Shown here piece by piece: positions 9,060 to 17,489 of a DNA stretch of 64,000 nucleotides. Position 1 is the first letter of the stretch; each line of letters opens with the position of its first letter. Made by a program: the position numbers and the translations under genes. The DNA is from Chitinophagaceae bacterium (GTDB lineage: Bacteria > Bacteroidota > Bacteroidia > Chitinophagales > Chitinophagaceae), in assembly GCA_023957155.1 (NCBI GenBank), contig JAMLHK010000004.1:186001-250000 (forward strand), in the 5' to 3' direction. A model generated the notes under the pieces. It ran no database searches. It saw nothing but the letters and a program-made list of their open reading frames with translations, and was not told where the DNA came from.

Positions 9060-9757
9060 TTACTGATTTTTATTTGTTGTCAGCTCAACAGGCAAAGATA
9101 CCCTGGCATCATCCCATCCCATCCAAAGCAATGCTCCTTCCCCGCTTGCCTCCGTTTCTATGGTAAATGCTTCTATAGGAATGGGAGCAGGCATAACAGG
9201 CACCGTGAATTTGAAGATATCTTTTGAATCGTCTATTAGTAGTCCCCAGCTATACAGATCACTGTTTAGAATAAGCGTCCACTCCGTAGGATGGGGTATG
9301 CAGTACAACACGTAACGCCCCGGAGGAATTTTTGTATGCTGTATGATAACAGGTTCAAAGAATTCTATTTCAGTTGCTTCATTTGCGCCAAGCCTCCAGT
9401 GTTCGCCATATTTTACAACTGATCCAAAAATCTTTCTGCCGTTTTTCTGGGTAGCCTTATAAATCACCCTGAACACCGGCATAGATTTTCTACCTTACCA
9501 ATCATTTTGAGCTTAGGGTATTCGGGCGGAAAATAGATAATATCAAGAGGAGACTTGTCTAACACAGAAAGCGTATTCCCTCCTTCCTGCCGGGGAACGA
9601 GTAATACCGTGATATCTCCTTCCACCTTTTGCTGAACCGGCGGATCGGAATGACAGGCACAAAATACGGTACACCACAATACGAAGAAGATACCGTAAAA
9701 GCGATAGCGAATACCAGTCAAACAGTAAGCCCGATCTTTGATAAGGTAACAGGTCAT
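9060..9757 (-). pseudogene. DUF2911 lipoprotein, split by a one-base frameshift
   Basis: Two overlapping frames together make one DUF2911-type protein. The upstream frame (from ATG 9757) has a signal peptide ending at a lipobox-like FCAC and carries the family stretch SPLDIIYFPPEYPKLKM before stopping at 9464. The downstream frame resumes with FRVIYKATQKNGRKIFG and the W-R-L-G-A-N-E-A-T-E-I core. The break lies at a GAAAATC run (about 9485-9490); one extra A would join the frames as GKVEKSMPVFRV. DUF2911 proteins are usually intact exported proteins near this combined size of about 232 residues. Sequencing error, a real mutation or recoding cannot be told apart here. A TTG further upstream at 9775 lies inside a promoter-like box, so ATG 9757 is preferred. 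Confidence 0.8.
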
Positions 9758-9772
9758 ATTTTTATAAAGCAA

Positions 9773-9780
9773 CAAATGTA
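9773..9780 (-). promoter_or_regulatory. Promoter -7 box for the DUF2911 gene
   Basis: TACATTTG on the minus strand matches TAnnTTTG exactly and lies 16 bp before ATG 9757. No TTG was found at the expected 19-bp distance. It supports the choice of ATG 9757 over the TTG at 9775, which sits inside the box. Confidence 0.4.
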
Positions 9781-9830
9781 CAGGTTTGCAGATTTATGAA
9801 AAAGTCAATACCGGTTTTGGCTCCAAACGC

Positions 9831-10424
9831 TCAGGCAGAAAAAATATCCTGAAAATATCGCCAGGCCATCTGCTTCACATCAGGATAAAACGCCGCATAG
9901 CATTTTTGAAGTTGCTCATAATGATCTTCAAAAACAGAAAAGGCAGGCGTGCTGTCTGTTAAATAAGCGGCCCGGCGTACCAATCCTCCAAAGCTGTTTT
10001 GTATACCCCATCGGTACCGGTAGTTAAACAACCAGTTCTGCTTTTTCATATAACCCAGCATCGCAGCAAAAGGCGCCGGCATCTGGTATACATCAGGATC
10101 AAGCAGGCTATAGGTTTCCTGCGAAAAGGTCATAAGCTGATCGGGATTAAATTCGTTGTCATCATTAGCCAGGAAATGATCATACACCACATCCACAAAT
10201 GCACCTGCGTACAAGCGGTAATACGGACGAAACAGTTGTTTCGCTTCCATAGTAGCTTCATGCGTATCGGTGAATGTATCAATAGCCCGGTGCAGCATAA
10301 TCCCTTTCTGAACAAGTAAGGATAATCTTCCTTCTTTTTGCCTTTCACAAATATCACTGATCATATTCCCTACCAGTATTTCCGGCTGATGGAACGACAA
10401 ACGGGCATGCGCGAGATAATTCAT
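9831..10424 (-). CDS. acpH: Acyl carrier protein phosphodiesterase family protein
   Basis: The 197-residue product matches the ACP phosphodiesterase family (AcpH, HD-like fold). It begins MNYLAHARLS, with the family N-x-L-A-H pattern, followed by GNMISD and the H-R-x-I-D-x-F-T-D motif (about residues 45-53), then AGAFVDVVYDHFLA, with metal-ligand Asp and His residues. The family removes 4'-phosphopantetheine from holo-ACP. In Bacteroidota the physiological role is less tested, so function is family-based. It sits alone, with about 70 bp after the neighbouring DUF2911 gene start. Confidence 0.88.
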   Translation of the reverse strand: MNYLAHARLSFHQPEILVGNMISDICERQKEGRLSLLVQKGIMLHRAIDTFTDTHEATMEAKQLFRPYYRLYAGAFVDVVYDHFLANDDNEFNPDQLMTFSQETYSLLDPDVYQMPAPFAAMLGYMKKQNWLFNYRYRWGIQNSFGGLVRRAAYLTDSTPAFSVFEDHYEQLQKCYAAFYPDVKQMAWRYFQDIFSA

Positions 10425-10578
10425 ATACGGTGATGAAGATAATACAGAAATCCAGGGTTATGCCGAATATCTTTGCTGCGTTTAAGTAGGCAGGATCATA
10501 TCTATTGGTTTTTTATTTGGAATATAGATAGAATCCCTTATTTTGTATAAGGAGTTGCACTGATCAACTACCTGGCTT

Positions 10579-10923
10579 TTAATCTCCAATTTCCCACTCT
10601 GTTACAATCCAGTTTCCGCTTTTAAAATCTGATATTTTTCCGTCTGTGTCATTAATCTTATCATACTAACCCCGTACTCGGTCAGAATCCACGAAGACGA
10701 AGTACATTCTGAAATTATTAGTATGTTCTATATATAGCACATAGATTTTTCTTTTTGTGGTTTCAGAGGTAAGCAAAGACCGGTGATATCTATCACCGGC
10801 ATTTTTTTAAGCCCTACCGGGTACTTCCCCTGTCTTTTTCAGCTCTAAGAGCTTCTCATTATAAAATCCCGTAATTATGGCAAATTTTGTTACTTTTGGA
10901 TACAAATGTCCTGTAAAGGGATT
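10579..10923 (-). pseudogene. Relic coding region, unrecognised
   Basis: Two open stretches on the minus strand look protein-like but lack usable starts. The first (10807-10923, 38 codons) includes FTGHLYPKVTKFAIITGFYN and ends KTGEVPGRA before a stop. The second (10579-about 10800) reads IYVLYIEHTNNFRMYFVFVD, meets an in-frame TAG, then continues DTDGKISDFKSGNWIVTEWE to a stop. I do not recognise a family. Chance open frames are the alternative; the balanced amino-acid composition favours a decayed gene, but only weakly. Confidence 0.3.
10779..10808 (+). terminator. Intrinsic terminator without an obvious gene
   Basis: CCGGTGATA (10780-10788) and TATCACCGG (10791-10799) form a perfect 9-bp stem, followed by C-A and seven T (10802-10808). 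It is a convincing plus-strand terminator by form, but no plus-strand gene lies upstream before 10425, so what it terminates is unknown. Confidence 0.6.
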
Positions 10924-11021
10924 CTATATATAATGTTACCGTATTCGTGCGTTGGGTTTAAAGTATTGAAAACGTATATTTTATTTCAATATAGTTAAGT
11001 TATTCTGATCCGGGTTATTGA

Positions 11022-11029
11022 TACTTTTG
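11022..11029 (+). promoter_or_regulatory. Promoter -7 box for the RicT-like gene
   Basis: TACTTTTG matches TAnnTTTG exactly, 131 bp before the ATG at 11161. The expected -33 TTG is replaced by TTA. A leader of roughly 125 nt is implied. Confidence 0.35.
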
Positions 11030-11160
11030 TACAATAACATGTAATACACAGGAGCTCTTATCCGGAGCTTTTATCTACAGGATAATAGTGTGCACTTTTT
11101 TCACCGTAACATTACCCTTTAGCCAGGCATTTATTATTAACGCTTAATATATGCCAAAAT

Positions 11161-12399
11161 ATGAGTTGTAGCGGCTGTAGCAGCAATGCCGGAGGTAGTA
11201 CGGGTGGATGTAACCGGATGGATGTATATGATTGGTTAGGTAATATTCCGCTCTCAGACAGTGATAATATTTGCCGGGTCATTGAAGTATCCTTCAATAA
11301 TGGCAGCCGGAAAGATTTTTTTCGTAATACCACCCCTCATTTTTTTATAAAAGGAGATATGGTGAGCGTGGAAGGGGTGAGCGGTTTTGATACGGGCGAG
11401 GTATGCTTATCCGGTGAACTGGTACGTCTTCAGCTAAAAAAGAAAGGCGTTGAGGAAAACGACCCGGGGATAAAGCGCGTATTGCGTAAGGCAAGCGACC
11501 GGGACCTTGACCTGATGAAGCAAAATAAGCTGCGGGAGCAGGAAGCGCTGATACGTGCCCGCTCAATTGCCCGGCAGCTAAAATTAGAAATGAAGCTGTC
11601 CATAGTTGAGATCCAGGCGGATGGGAAAAAAGCAACGTTTTATTATACTGCAGACGGCCGGGTTGATTTCCGCGAGTTGATAAAGATATATGCTTCCGAG
11701 TTTAAGGTAAAAGTGGAAATGAAGCAGATTGGCGCCAGGCAGGAAGCAGCCAAAGTAGGCGGAATAGGCAGTTGCGGCCGTGAGCTTTGCTGTAGCACCT
11801 GGATTACCAATTTTAAAAGCGTAACCACTGTTGCCGCCCGTTACCAGAACCTGAGCATTAATCAAACCAAGCTAAGCGGTCAGTGCGGACGGCTTAAATG
11901 TTGTCTCAACTATGAGCTGGATACCTACTTAGACGCACTGCAGGGTTTTCCGGACAACGCCGATATACTGGAAACAGCAAAGGGAAATGCCTTGCTGATA
12001 AAAAAAGATATTTTCCGGAACCTGATGTGGTATACATTACCCGACAGCACCAAACATTACCCGCTCTCTATAGAAACAGTCCGTAGAATAAAAGAAATGA
12101 ACATAAAGGGAGTACGGCCGGAAACCCTGGAGGCAGAAGAACTGGTAAGCAGAAAACCCAAAGAAGTGGAACCCGACTTTGTAGATGTTGTGGGGCAGAT
12201 AAGCCTGCGCAGCTTAGAAAAAGCCGACAGGAAAAAGAGGTTCAATAAACACAGGGATCAAAAAGACCAACGCGAACAAAGAGGGCAGAACCCACCCCAG
12301 CAACAGCAGCAACGCAGCCCGAAAACTATCACCCCGCGAAATGGCGGAGGAAATAACGCGAAGCCGGGCCCCAGGGGAAATAGTAATAATAGCAAATAA
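11161..12399 (+). CDS. PSP1-domain protein, RicT/YaaT-like
   Basis: The 412-residue product carries the PSP1 C-terminal domain, with six cysteines in two clusters: CGRELCC (Cys205, 210, 211) and CGRLKCC (Cys242, 247, 248). In the Bacillus homologue RicT this type of cysteine arrangement binds an iron-sulfur cluster and the protein affects RNA processing and development; in Bacteroidota the role is unknown. The N-terminus is cysteine- and glycine-rich (MSCSGCSSNAGG). The C-terminal 60 residues are basic, Gln- and Asn-rich and probably disordered. It is a single gene that converges on fucP 18 bp away. Confidence 0.85.
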   Translation: MSCSGCSSNAGGSTGGCNRMDVYDWLGNIPLSDSDNICRVIEVSFNNGSRKDFFRNTTPHFFIKGDMVSVEGVSGFDTGEVCLSGELVRLQLKKKGVEENDPGIKRVLRKASDRDLDLMKQNKLREQEALIRARSIARQLKLEMKLSIVEIQADGKKATFYYTADGRVDFRELIKIYASEFKVKVEMKQIGARQEAAKVGGIGSCGRELCCSTWITNFKSVTTVAARYQNLSINQTKLSGQCGRLKCCLNYELDTYLDALQGFPDNADILETAKGNALLIKKDIFRNLMWYTLPDSTKHYPLSIETVRRIKEMNIKGVRPETLEAEELVSRKPKEVEPDFVDVVGQISLRSLEKADRKKRFNKHRDQKDQREQRGQNPPQQQQQRSPKTITPRNGGGNNAKPGPRGNSNNSK

Positions 12400-12417
12400 G
12401 CAAATATATTTAGCTTC

Positions 12418-13656
12418 TTACCGCCCTTTTATCCTATATCCCTTCCATCCATACCATCCCACAACGGCAAAACAAAACAGGGGAATGATATAGGCTTTTG
12501 CTGTGCCGCCTTCTGCCAGCAAGCCCATAAAATAAGGCATTAACGCTCCCCCTACAATGGACATGATCTGGAATGAGGACCCCCTCTTGGTATGGTGTCC
12601 CAGGTCTTTTACACTCAAAGCAAAAATAGTAGGGAACATAATAGATTCAAAGAAGAATACCGCCATCAGGGAATAGACTGAAAGCCAATCCTTTCCCCAA
12701 ACTACAATCACACAAAGCAAGATATTAATAACAGCAAAAAGGGTAAGCAGCTTATTGGGCGCTACTTTTTGCATAAGGGCTGTACCTGCAAATCTTCCTA
12801 AAGTGAAAAGCAACAGACCTATAGAAAGCAGGTAGGCCGCCTTTGCATTGTCAATTTCATTTTTCGCCTCTGTGCAATAGTTGATGAACAACGCTGCGAT
12901 ACCTACCTGCGCTGCCACATAAAAAAACTGCGCAATCACTCCATAAACGAAATGGCTGTGCTGAAAGAGGGGTTTGGTATCCTGCGATTTATCCGAAACC
13001 ATCTCACTTTCCTTGATCTCCGGCAGGTAGGTTCTCCAGAATAATGCAGCAATAAATAACACCACTACGGCAATGATGATATAAACCATTTTTACAGAAT
13101 CAAGATTGCCGCTATCCTGGTCCGAAGATGTATTGAAAAACAGATTGGCTGCTATTACCGGGCCGATAAACGAACCTACCCCATTAAAGCATTGGGATAA
13201 ATTGAGCCTGAACTCTGATGTTTCCGGCTTACCCAGTACGGTTACATAGGGATTGGCAGCAGTTTCAAGGCAGGTTAAACCGGAAGCTAAAATGAAAAGT
13301 GCCAACAAAAAGAAATTGAAACTACTTAACTGGGCCGAGGGATAGAAAAGAAAGGCGCCGATTGCATATAATAACAACCCCAGCAGGATGCCTTTTTTAT
13401 ATCCAAACCGGTTCATAAAAATTCCGGCAGGCAGTGCTATTAAAAAATAAGCGCCGAAGTAGGCTGCCTGCAGCAGGGTAGACCTGGCTTTCGTAACATT
13501 CAATGCATCCTGAAAATGTTTATTCAGCACATCAAGTAAACCATAGGCTAACCCCCACAAAAAGAATAGGCTGGTCACAAGGATCAACGGGAACAGGTAT
13601 TTCTTTTCATTGCCCGGAACACCTGTTACAGGGGTGCCGGCAGACGTTAAAGCCAT
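12418..13656 (-). CDS. fucP: L-fucose:H+ symporter, FucP family
   Basis: The 412-residue, 12-helix major facilitator protein fits the FucP / glucose-galactose transporter branch. Typical features are SLFFLWGLAYGLLDVLNKHF in helix 1, with the family FFLWG motif, and ETAANPYVTVLG (about residues 130-141), the ANPY loop common to the branch. It is the last gene of a six-gene minus-strand operon, 30 bp after a fucose-dehydrogenase-like SDR, which supports L-fucose as substrate. Related sugars such as galactose cannot be excluded by sequence alone. Confidence 0.9.
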   Translation of the reverse strand: MALTSAGTPVTGVPGNEKKYLFPLILVTSLFFLWGLAYGLLDVLNKHFQDALNVTKARSTLLQAAYFGAYFLIALPAGIFMNRFGYKKGILLGLLLYAIGAFLFYPSAQLSSFNFFLLALFILASGLTCLETAANPYVTVLGKPETSEFRLNLSQCFNGVGSFIGPVIAANLFFNTSSDQDSGNLDSVKMVYIIIAVVVLFIAALFWRTYLPEIKESEMVSDKSQDTKPLFQHSHFVYGVIAQFFYVAAQVGIAALFINYCTEAKNEIDNAKAAYLLSIGLLLFTLGRFAGTALMQKVAPNKLLTLFAVINILLCVIVVWGKDWLSVYSLMAVFFFESIMFPTIFALSVKDLGHHTKRGSSFQIMSIVGGALMPYFMGLLAEGGTAKAYIIPLFCFAVVGWYGWKGYRIKGR

Positions 13657-13686
13657 AAAAGTTAAGTTTTGATGTATGCAAACCGG

Positions 13687-14466
13687 TTATAATGATCTGT
13701 CCAGATGGGAATACCCTCCGTCAACAAAAATGATCTGACCCGTAGTATGACTTGATCTCTCGCTGAGCAGAAAAACGGTCATGTTGGCAATCTCTTCCGA
13801 GGTCGTCATCCTGTTTTCGAATGGTATCTTGGACACAATTTGCGCTAATTTTTCTTTCGGGTTGGGAAGTGTTTTTATCCAGTTCTCATATAAAGGTGTC
13901 CAAACCTCCGCCGGCAGCACGGTATTAACCCGTATGGAGTACGGCAGCAGCTCAACCGCCCATTCCCGGGTAAGCGCATTAATAGCTCCCTTGGATGCGG
14001 CATAACCCGAAGTATTGCCCTGTCCCGTTACCGCTACTTTTGAACCAATATTAACAATATTGCCTTTGGTTTTTTTAAGATAAGGTAATGCATAATGTGC
14101 AAGATTGTAATAGTGGCTCAGATTTTTTTGAAGAGACTGGAAGAATTTTTCCGGGGATCCTTTTTCCAGGCCTATCCCGTCATTATTACCCGCATTATTA
14201 ATTAACCCGTCTATCTGCCCGTATTTTTCAACGGTAAACTCGATCACTTCACGGCAGGCTGCCGGATCACCCAGCTCTGCTGTTATACAACTGGCTTTAC
14301 CACCGGACTTTATAATTTCATCAACCATAGCCTGGTTATCATTTTTATTTCTTCCGGCAATAACAACTATACCTTTTTCAGCCGCAATGATCTTACTGAT
14401 GGCAGCGCCGATACCTTTTGCCCCGCCGGTTACGATATATACTTTATTACTAAGACTCAGATCCAT
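13687..14466 (-). CDS. SDR oxidoreductase, probable L-fucose dehydrogenase
   Basis: The 259-residue classical short-chain dehydrogenase has the cofactor motif TGGAKGIG (13-20), NNAG (90-93) and the catalytic Ser142, Tyr155 and Lys159 (YAASK). The substrate-loop region VWTPLYENWIKTLPNP resembles the IWTPLW-x-E-L region of L-fucose dehydrogenases (HSD17B14 type), so oxidation of L-fucose to L-fuconolactone is likely. It could instead be the later 2-keto-3-deoxy-L-fuconate dehydrogenase. The gene lies between the lactonase-like hydrolase (81-bp gap) and fucP (30-bp gap). Confidence 0.85.
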   Translation of the reverse strand: MDLSLSNKVYIVTGGAKGIGAAISKIIAAEKGIVVIAGRNKNDNQAMVDEIIKSGGKASCITAELGDPAACREVIEFTVEKYGQIDGLINNAGNNDGIGLEKGSPEKFFQSLQKNLSHYYNLAHYALPYLKKTKGNIVNIGSKVAVTGQGNTSGYAASKGAINALTREWAVELLPYSIRVNTVLPAEVWTPLYENWIKTLPNPKEKLAQIVSKIPFENRMTTSEEIANMTVFLLSERSSHTTGQIIFVDGGYSHLDRSL

Positions 14467-14547
14467 TTGATATGATTTAAATTGTTAAATGCAACTTGTT
14501 CACAAGAAGGCATAAACAGGTATTCATCCCCTCCCAAGTGAAGATAA

Positions 14548-15378
14548 TCAGAGATTATAAAATTGTATGGCATTTCTCCCAAATACTTTTTCCCTGTCTT
14601 CCTCCGAATAATTTTCCATATACTTTTCCAGTAAGCTTTTCCATTGTACATACATACCGGAAACCAGGATAACCGGCCAGTCGCTGCCATACATCAGCCT
14701 GTCCGTACCAAATGCTTCAAACACCACATCAAGATAAGGATAAAAATCTCCCGCCGTCCATGCTTTCCACGTGGCTTCGGTAAAAAGTCCTGACAGTTTG
14801 CAATATACATTGGGGTACCGGGCAATTTCTCTCATCAGCTTTGCCCACTCGTCAATCTCCTTATGCTTAATATCCGGCTTCGCACAATGATCAATAACCA
14901 TTTTATGCTCAGGGAACAATGACACAAAAGACAATGCCGGTCTAAGCTGGTAATGATAGATGAGTATATCGTACGTATAATTAAACGCTTTGAGTAATTG
15001 TACCCCACGTTGAAAATCTTTCCGCAGCAAAAAATCATTAGATTCTCCCTGTACAATATGCCGGTATCCCTTTATTTCGCTATACGCAGTAAAATGCTGC
15101 AACCGGTCTTCAACATTATCAGCACAGAGGTCTACCCATCCTACCACTCCCCTGATGAAAGGATGCGATCTGGCCAGTTCGCATAAAAACCGGGTTTCTA
15201 CCTCCGACTGGTCTGCCTGAACAGCAACACATCCTTCCACATCATTACGCTTTAATACCGACTCAATATTTTGAGGAATATAATCCTGCTGCAGCACCTT
15301 CATATCATCCATCCAGGCATCCCGGGTCCTGTTATATTTCCAAAAATGTACGTGTGTGTCTATACAAGTCATGTTCAA
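14548..15378 (-). CDS. Amidohydrolase, probable L-fuconolactonase
   Basis: The 276-residue product is an amidohydrolase-superfamily TIM barrel of the 2-pyrone-4,6-dicarboxylate lactonase / L-fuconolactonase type. It has the metal motif DTHVHFW (7-13), IDHCAKPD in mid-protein and the terminal YGSDWPV Asp motif. By analogy it opens L-fucono-1,5-lactone to L-fuconate. It lies 22 bp after the SGNH hydrolase stop, within the fucose operon. The ATG two codons inside (15372) is an equally possible start. Specificity comes from context. Confidence 0.85.
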   Translation of the reverse strand: MNMTCIDTHVHFWKYNRTRDAWMDDMKVLQQDYIPQNIESVLKRNDVEGCVAVQADQSEVETRFLCELARSHPFIRGVVGWVDLCADNVEDRLQHFTAYSEIKGYRHIVQGESNDFLLRKDFQRGVQLLKAFNYTYDILIYHYQLRPALSFVSLFPEHKMVIDHCAKPDIKHKEIDEWAKLMREIARYPNVYCKLSGLFTEATWKAWTAGDFYPYLDVVFEAFGTDRLMYGSDWPVILVSGMYVQWKSLLEKYMENYSEEDREKVFGRNAIQFYNL

Positions 15379-15400
15379 TCATTTAAGTTTCCAAATTCTT

Positions 15401-16075
15401 TCACTTTATAAACCTGTAGAACTGTTCTGCCAGGAACCTGTTGCCCTCACTATTCATGTGTACACCATCCGTTGTAAGAATGCCGGCACTTTTATCTTCA
15501 GGGCTATGGGCATTGATATAATCAATAATCTCTTTACGCAGGTCAATCAGCTCAACCTTTTTCCTATCCGCAATCTGGCGAATAGCTTCTGCATACCTGT
15601 TCAGGTCGCCATCCAGCTCATTCAGGTATCCTTTTCTTTCTCCTACCACCGTGGGTGTACAAATGATCACCTGAGCACCTGCCGCCTGAATTTTATCAAT
15701 GATCTTATCATAAAACCGTTCAAACTTATTGAGATCGGTTCCGGTTCCATGGCTTTTTTTATGCCATACGTCATTTATTCCTACATAAATAAATACCAGT
15801 CCGGGTTTTTTAGACAGTACATCGTCTTCGAGCCTGAGGTAAAGATCATATACTTTATTACCACCAATACCTGCACCAATAAGCTCAAAAGCACTACTCT
15901 TCCCATTGTCGAGCAGCATTTTTTGCAGCAGGGTAATATAACCATCAGGAGCAACGCCCGCCTGGGTAATAGAATCACCAAAAAAGATCACTTTCTTTTT
16001 TTGCATACCGGTAAAGGCGAATAATAAAAACAGGACCGCGATACCACCGAGGGATAGAATAAACCGTTTCATCAT
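15401..16075 (-). CDS. Exported SGNH/GDSL hydrolase
   Basis: The 224-residue product begins with a hydrophobic export signal (about residues 4-22), then has the SGNH blocks: FFGDSITQAG (nucleophile Ser35), a conserved Gly, VGINDVWH (block III Asn) and DGVHMNSEG with the Asp-x-x-His pair. Such enzymes remove acetyl or other acyl groups from sugars and lipids. It lies between the mutarotase (16 bp) and the lactonase (22 bp), so it is probably co-transcribed and may de-acetylate a fucose-containing substrate in the periplasm. That role is inference. It is the only enzyme of the operon with an export signal. Confidence 0.85.
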   Translation of the reverse strand: MMKRFILSLGGIAVLFLLFAFTGMQKKKVIFFGDSITQAGVAPDGYITLLQKMLLDNGKSSAFELIGAGIGGNKVYDLYLRLEDDVLSKKPGLVFIYVGINDVWHKKSHGTGTDLNKFERFYDKIIDKIQAAGAQVIICTPTVVGERKGYLNELDGDLNRYAEAIRQIADRKKVELIDLRKEIIDYINAHSPEDKSAGILTTDGVHMNSEGNRFLAEQFYRFIK

Positions 16076-16091
16076 CTGCCGAATAAAAGTA

Positions 16092-16424
16092 TTATTTTAA
16101 TTCAAAAATCTTTTCCATCAAAACCCATTTTTCTCCGGGCTTGGCCCAGGGCAACGGCTGCTGGAAAGTCCACATGAAATTTTCCCATTCCTGAACTTTC
16201 GGATTTCCTGCATCTGAACTGCTCTTTTTTTCAAAAGAAAAATCATCATTTACTTCCATGATCATAAACAGCCTGTTGCCGGTAAGATAGATATCCATAA
16301 CGGTTATACCATCCTCCTTTATACGGTCCCGGATTTCGGGCCATATCTGCTGATGAATTTTCTTATACTCTGCAATCACGGCAGGATCATCTTTCAGATC
16401 CAGGGCAAGACAATATCGTTTCAT
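16092..16424 (-). CDS. L-rhamnose/L-fucose mutarotase family protein
   Basis: The 110-residue protein matches the RhaM-type dimeric alpha-beta barrel (L-rhamnose mutarotase family). It starts with the pattern C-L-A-L-D-L-K-D, followed by YKKIHQQIWPEI, with the family His, and W-x-x-x-M near residues 83-87. The enzymes interconvert sugar anomers so that the dehydrogenase sees the right form. In this operon the substrate is more likely L-fucose than rhamnose because no rhamnose genes are nearby. It lies between the FAH-family hydrolase and the SGNH hydrolase with gaps of 29 and 16 bp. Confidence 0.85.
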   Translation of the reverse strand: MKRYCLALDLKDDPAVIAEYKKIHQQIWPEIRDRIKEDGITVMDIYLTGNRLFMIMEVNDDFSFEKKSSSDAGNPKVQEWENFMWTFQQPLPWAKPGEKWVLMEKIFELK

Positions 16425-16453
16425 TGTTCCATTTTTATATCTTAAAGAATACT

Positions 16454-17314
16454 TTATCCCTTCCAGGCTACCATAGCTTGCCTGGACCGTCCCAATCCAT
16501 CTATACCCAGCTCAACCACATCTCCCGCTTTCAGGTAAACCGGCTGGGGTTTCTGTCCCAGTCCCACACCGGCAGGAGTACCTGTAGTAATAATATCCCC
16601 GGGCAATAAAGTCATAAACTCACTGACATAAGCGATCAAAAAAGGAATTTTAAAGATCAGGTTTTTACTATTGCCATCCTGCATCATCTTACCATTTACG
16701 GTTAACCATAACCGAAGATTATTGATATCGCCGATCTCATCCGGAGTTGCCATCCAGGGGCCGAGCGGAGCAAAGGTGTCACAGCTTTTTCCTTTCACCC
16801 ACTGGCCGCTTCTTTCCAGCTGAAACGCCCTTTCGCTATAGTCGTTATGGAGCATATAACCCGCCACATAATCCAGTGCATCTTTTTCCTCTATATAAGA
16901 CGCTTTTTTGCCAATAACAACAGCCAGTTCCACCTCCCAGTCTGTTTTTGTACTGTTGCGCGGGATAACCACATCATCATCAGGACCTATAATAGCAGAA
17001 GTGGCTTTAAAAAACAAAATAGGCTCAACCGGCAGCTGCATATTACTTTCAGCCGCATGATCAGAGTAGTTCAACCCTATACAGATCAGCTTTGAAGGAC
17101 GGACGATCGGCGGACCCAGCCTTTCGGAATCTGCTACTTCAGGGCAGGAACGCTCATTTGATTTCAACCACTCACTTAAGCGGCTAATACCTGCAGAGGC
17201 AAAAAAATCTTCTGTATAATCTTCTCCAAAAGCAGAAACATCAATGCGTTTGCCGCTTTTCAATACCAGTCCGGGCTTTTCCTGACCGGACTTTCCAATT
17301 CGAATTAATTTCAT
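16454..17314 (-). CDS. Fumarylacetoacetate hydrolase family, probable 2,4-diketo-3-deoxy-L-fuconate hydrolase
   Basis: The 286-residue product has the FAH catalytic fold: ICIGLNYSDHAAE (about residues 83-95), DWEVELAVVIGK with metal-binding acidic residues, and NDYSERAFQ. The C-terminal GDIITTGTPAGVG is the family signature. In oxidative fucose or rhamnose breakdown the enzyme splits 2,4-diketo-3-deoxy-fuconate to pyruvate and lactate, which suits its place as first gene of this operon. The 175 bp upstream separates it from the sulfatase gene. General acylpyruvate hydrolase activity is the alternative. Confidence 0.87.
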   Translation of the reverse strand: MKLIRIGKSGQEKPGLVLKSGKRIDVSAFGEDYTEDFFASAGISRLSEWLKSNERSCPEVADSERLGPPIVRPSKLICIGLNYSDHAAESNMQLPVEPILFFKATSAIIGPDDDVVIPRNSTKTDWEVELAVVIGKKASYIEEKDALDYVAGYMLHNDYSERAFQLERSGQWVKGKSCDTFAPLGPWMATPDEIGDINNLRLWLTVNGKMMQDGNSKNLIFKIPFLIAYVSEFMTLLPGDIITTGTPAGVGLGQKPQPVYLKAGDVVELGIDGLGRSRQAMVAWKG

Positions 17315-17489
17315 AAAATACCAATTTTTGAGTGGACTAAACTACTCCCATTTTTTGTGCATGCCAAACGATTTTTTTGCCCGGAGCAGAAAAGCTGACC
17401 GGCACCAGGATCTGAATTAATTTCCGGTATCTGTAAAACGTGGTTCTGATGAACCATTCCAGGAACAGAAAAATATGTTGAGCCGGCGG

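Larger units (their letters stand above)
10425..11160. other. Long gene-poor stretch
   Basis: This 736-bp interval holds no intact gene that I can support. It contains decayed minus-strand reading frames (10579-10923), a plus-strand intrinsic terminator (10779-10808) with no gene before it, and a promoter-like box at 11022-11029 that probably serves the gene at 11161. Base composition is more AT-rich than in flanking genes. Confidence 0.6.

Noticed and set aside
15356-16024. Plus-strand open frame opposite the SGNH hydrolase
   Set aside because: It mirrors a clear enzyme gene in an operon and lacks any recognisable feature.
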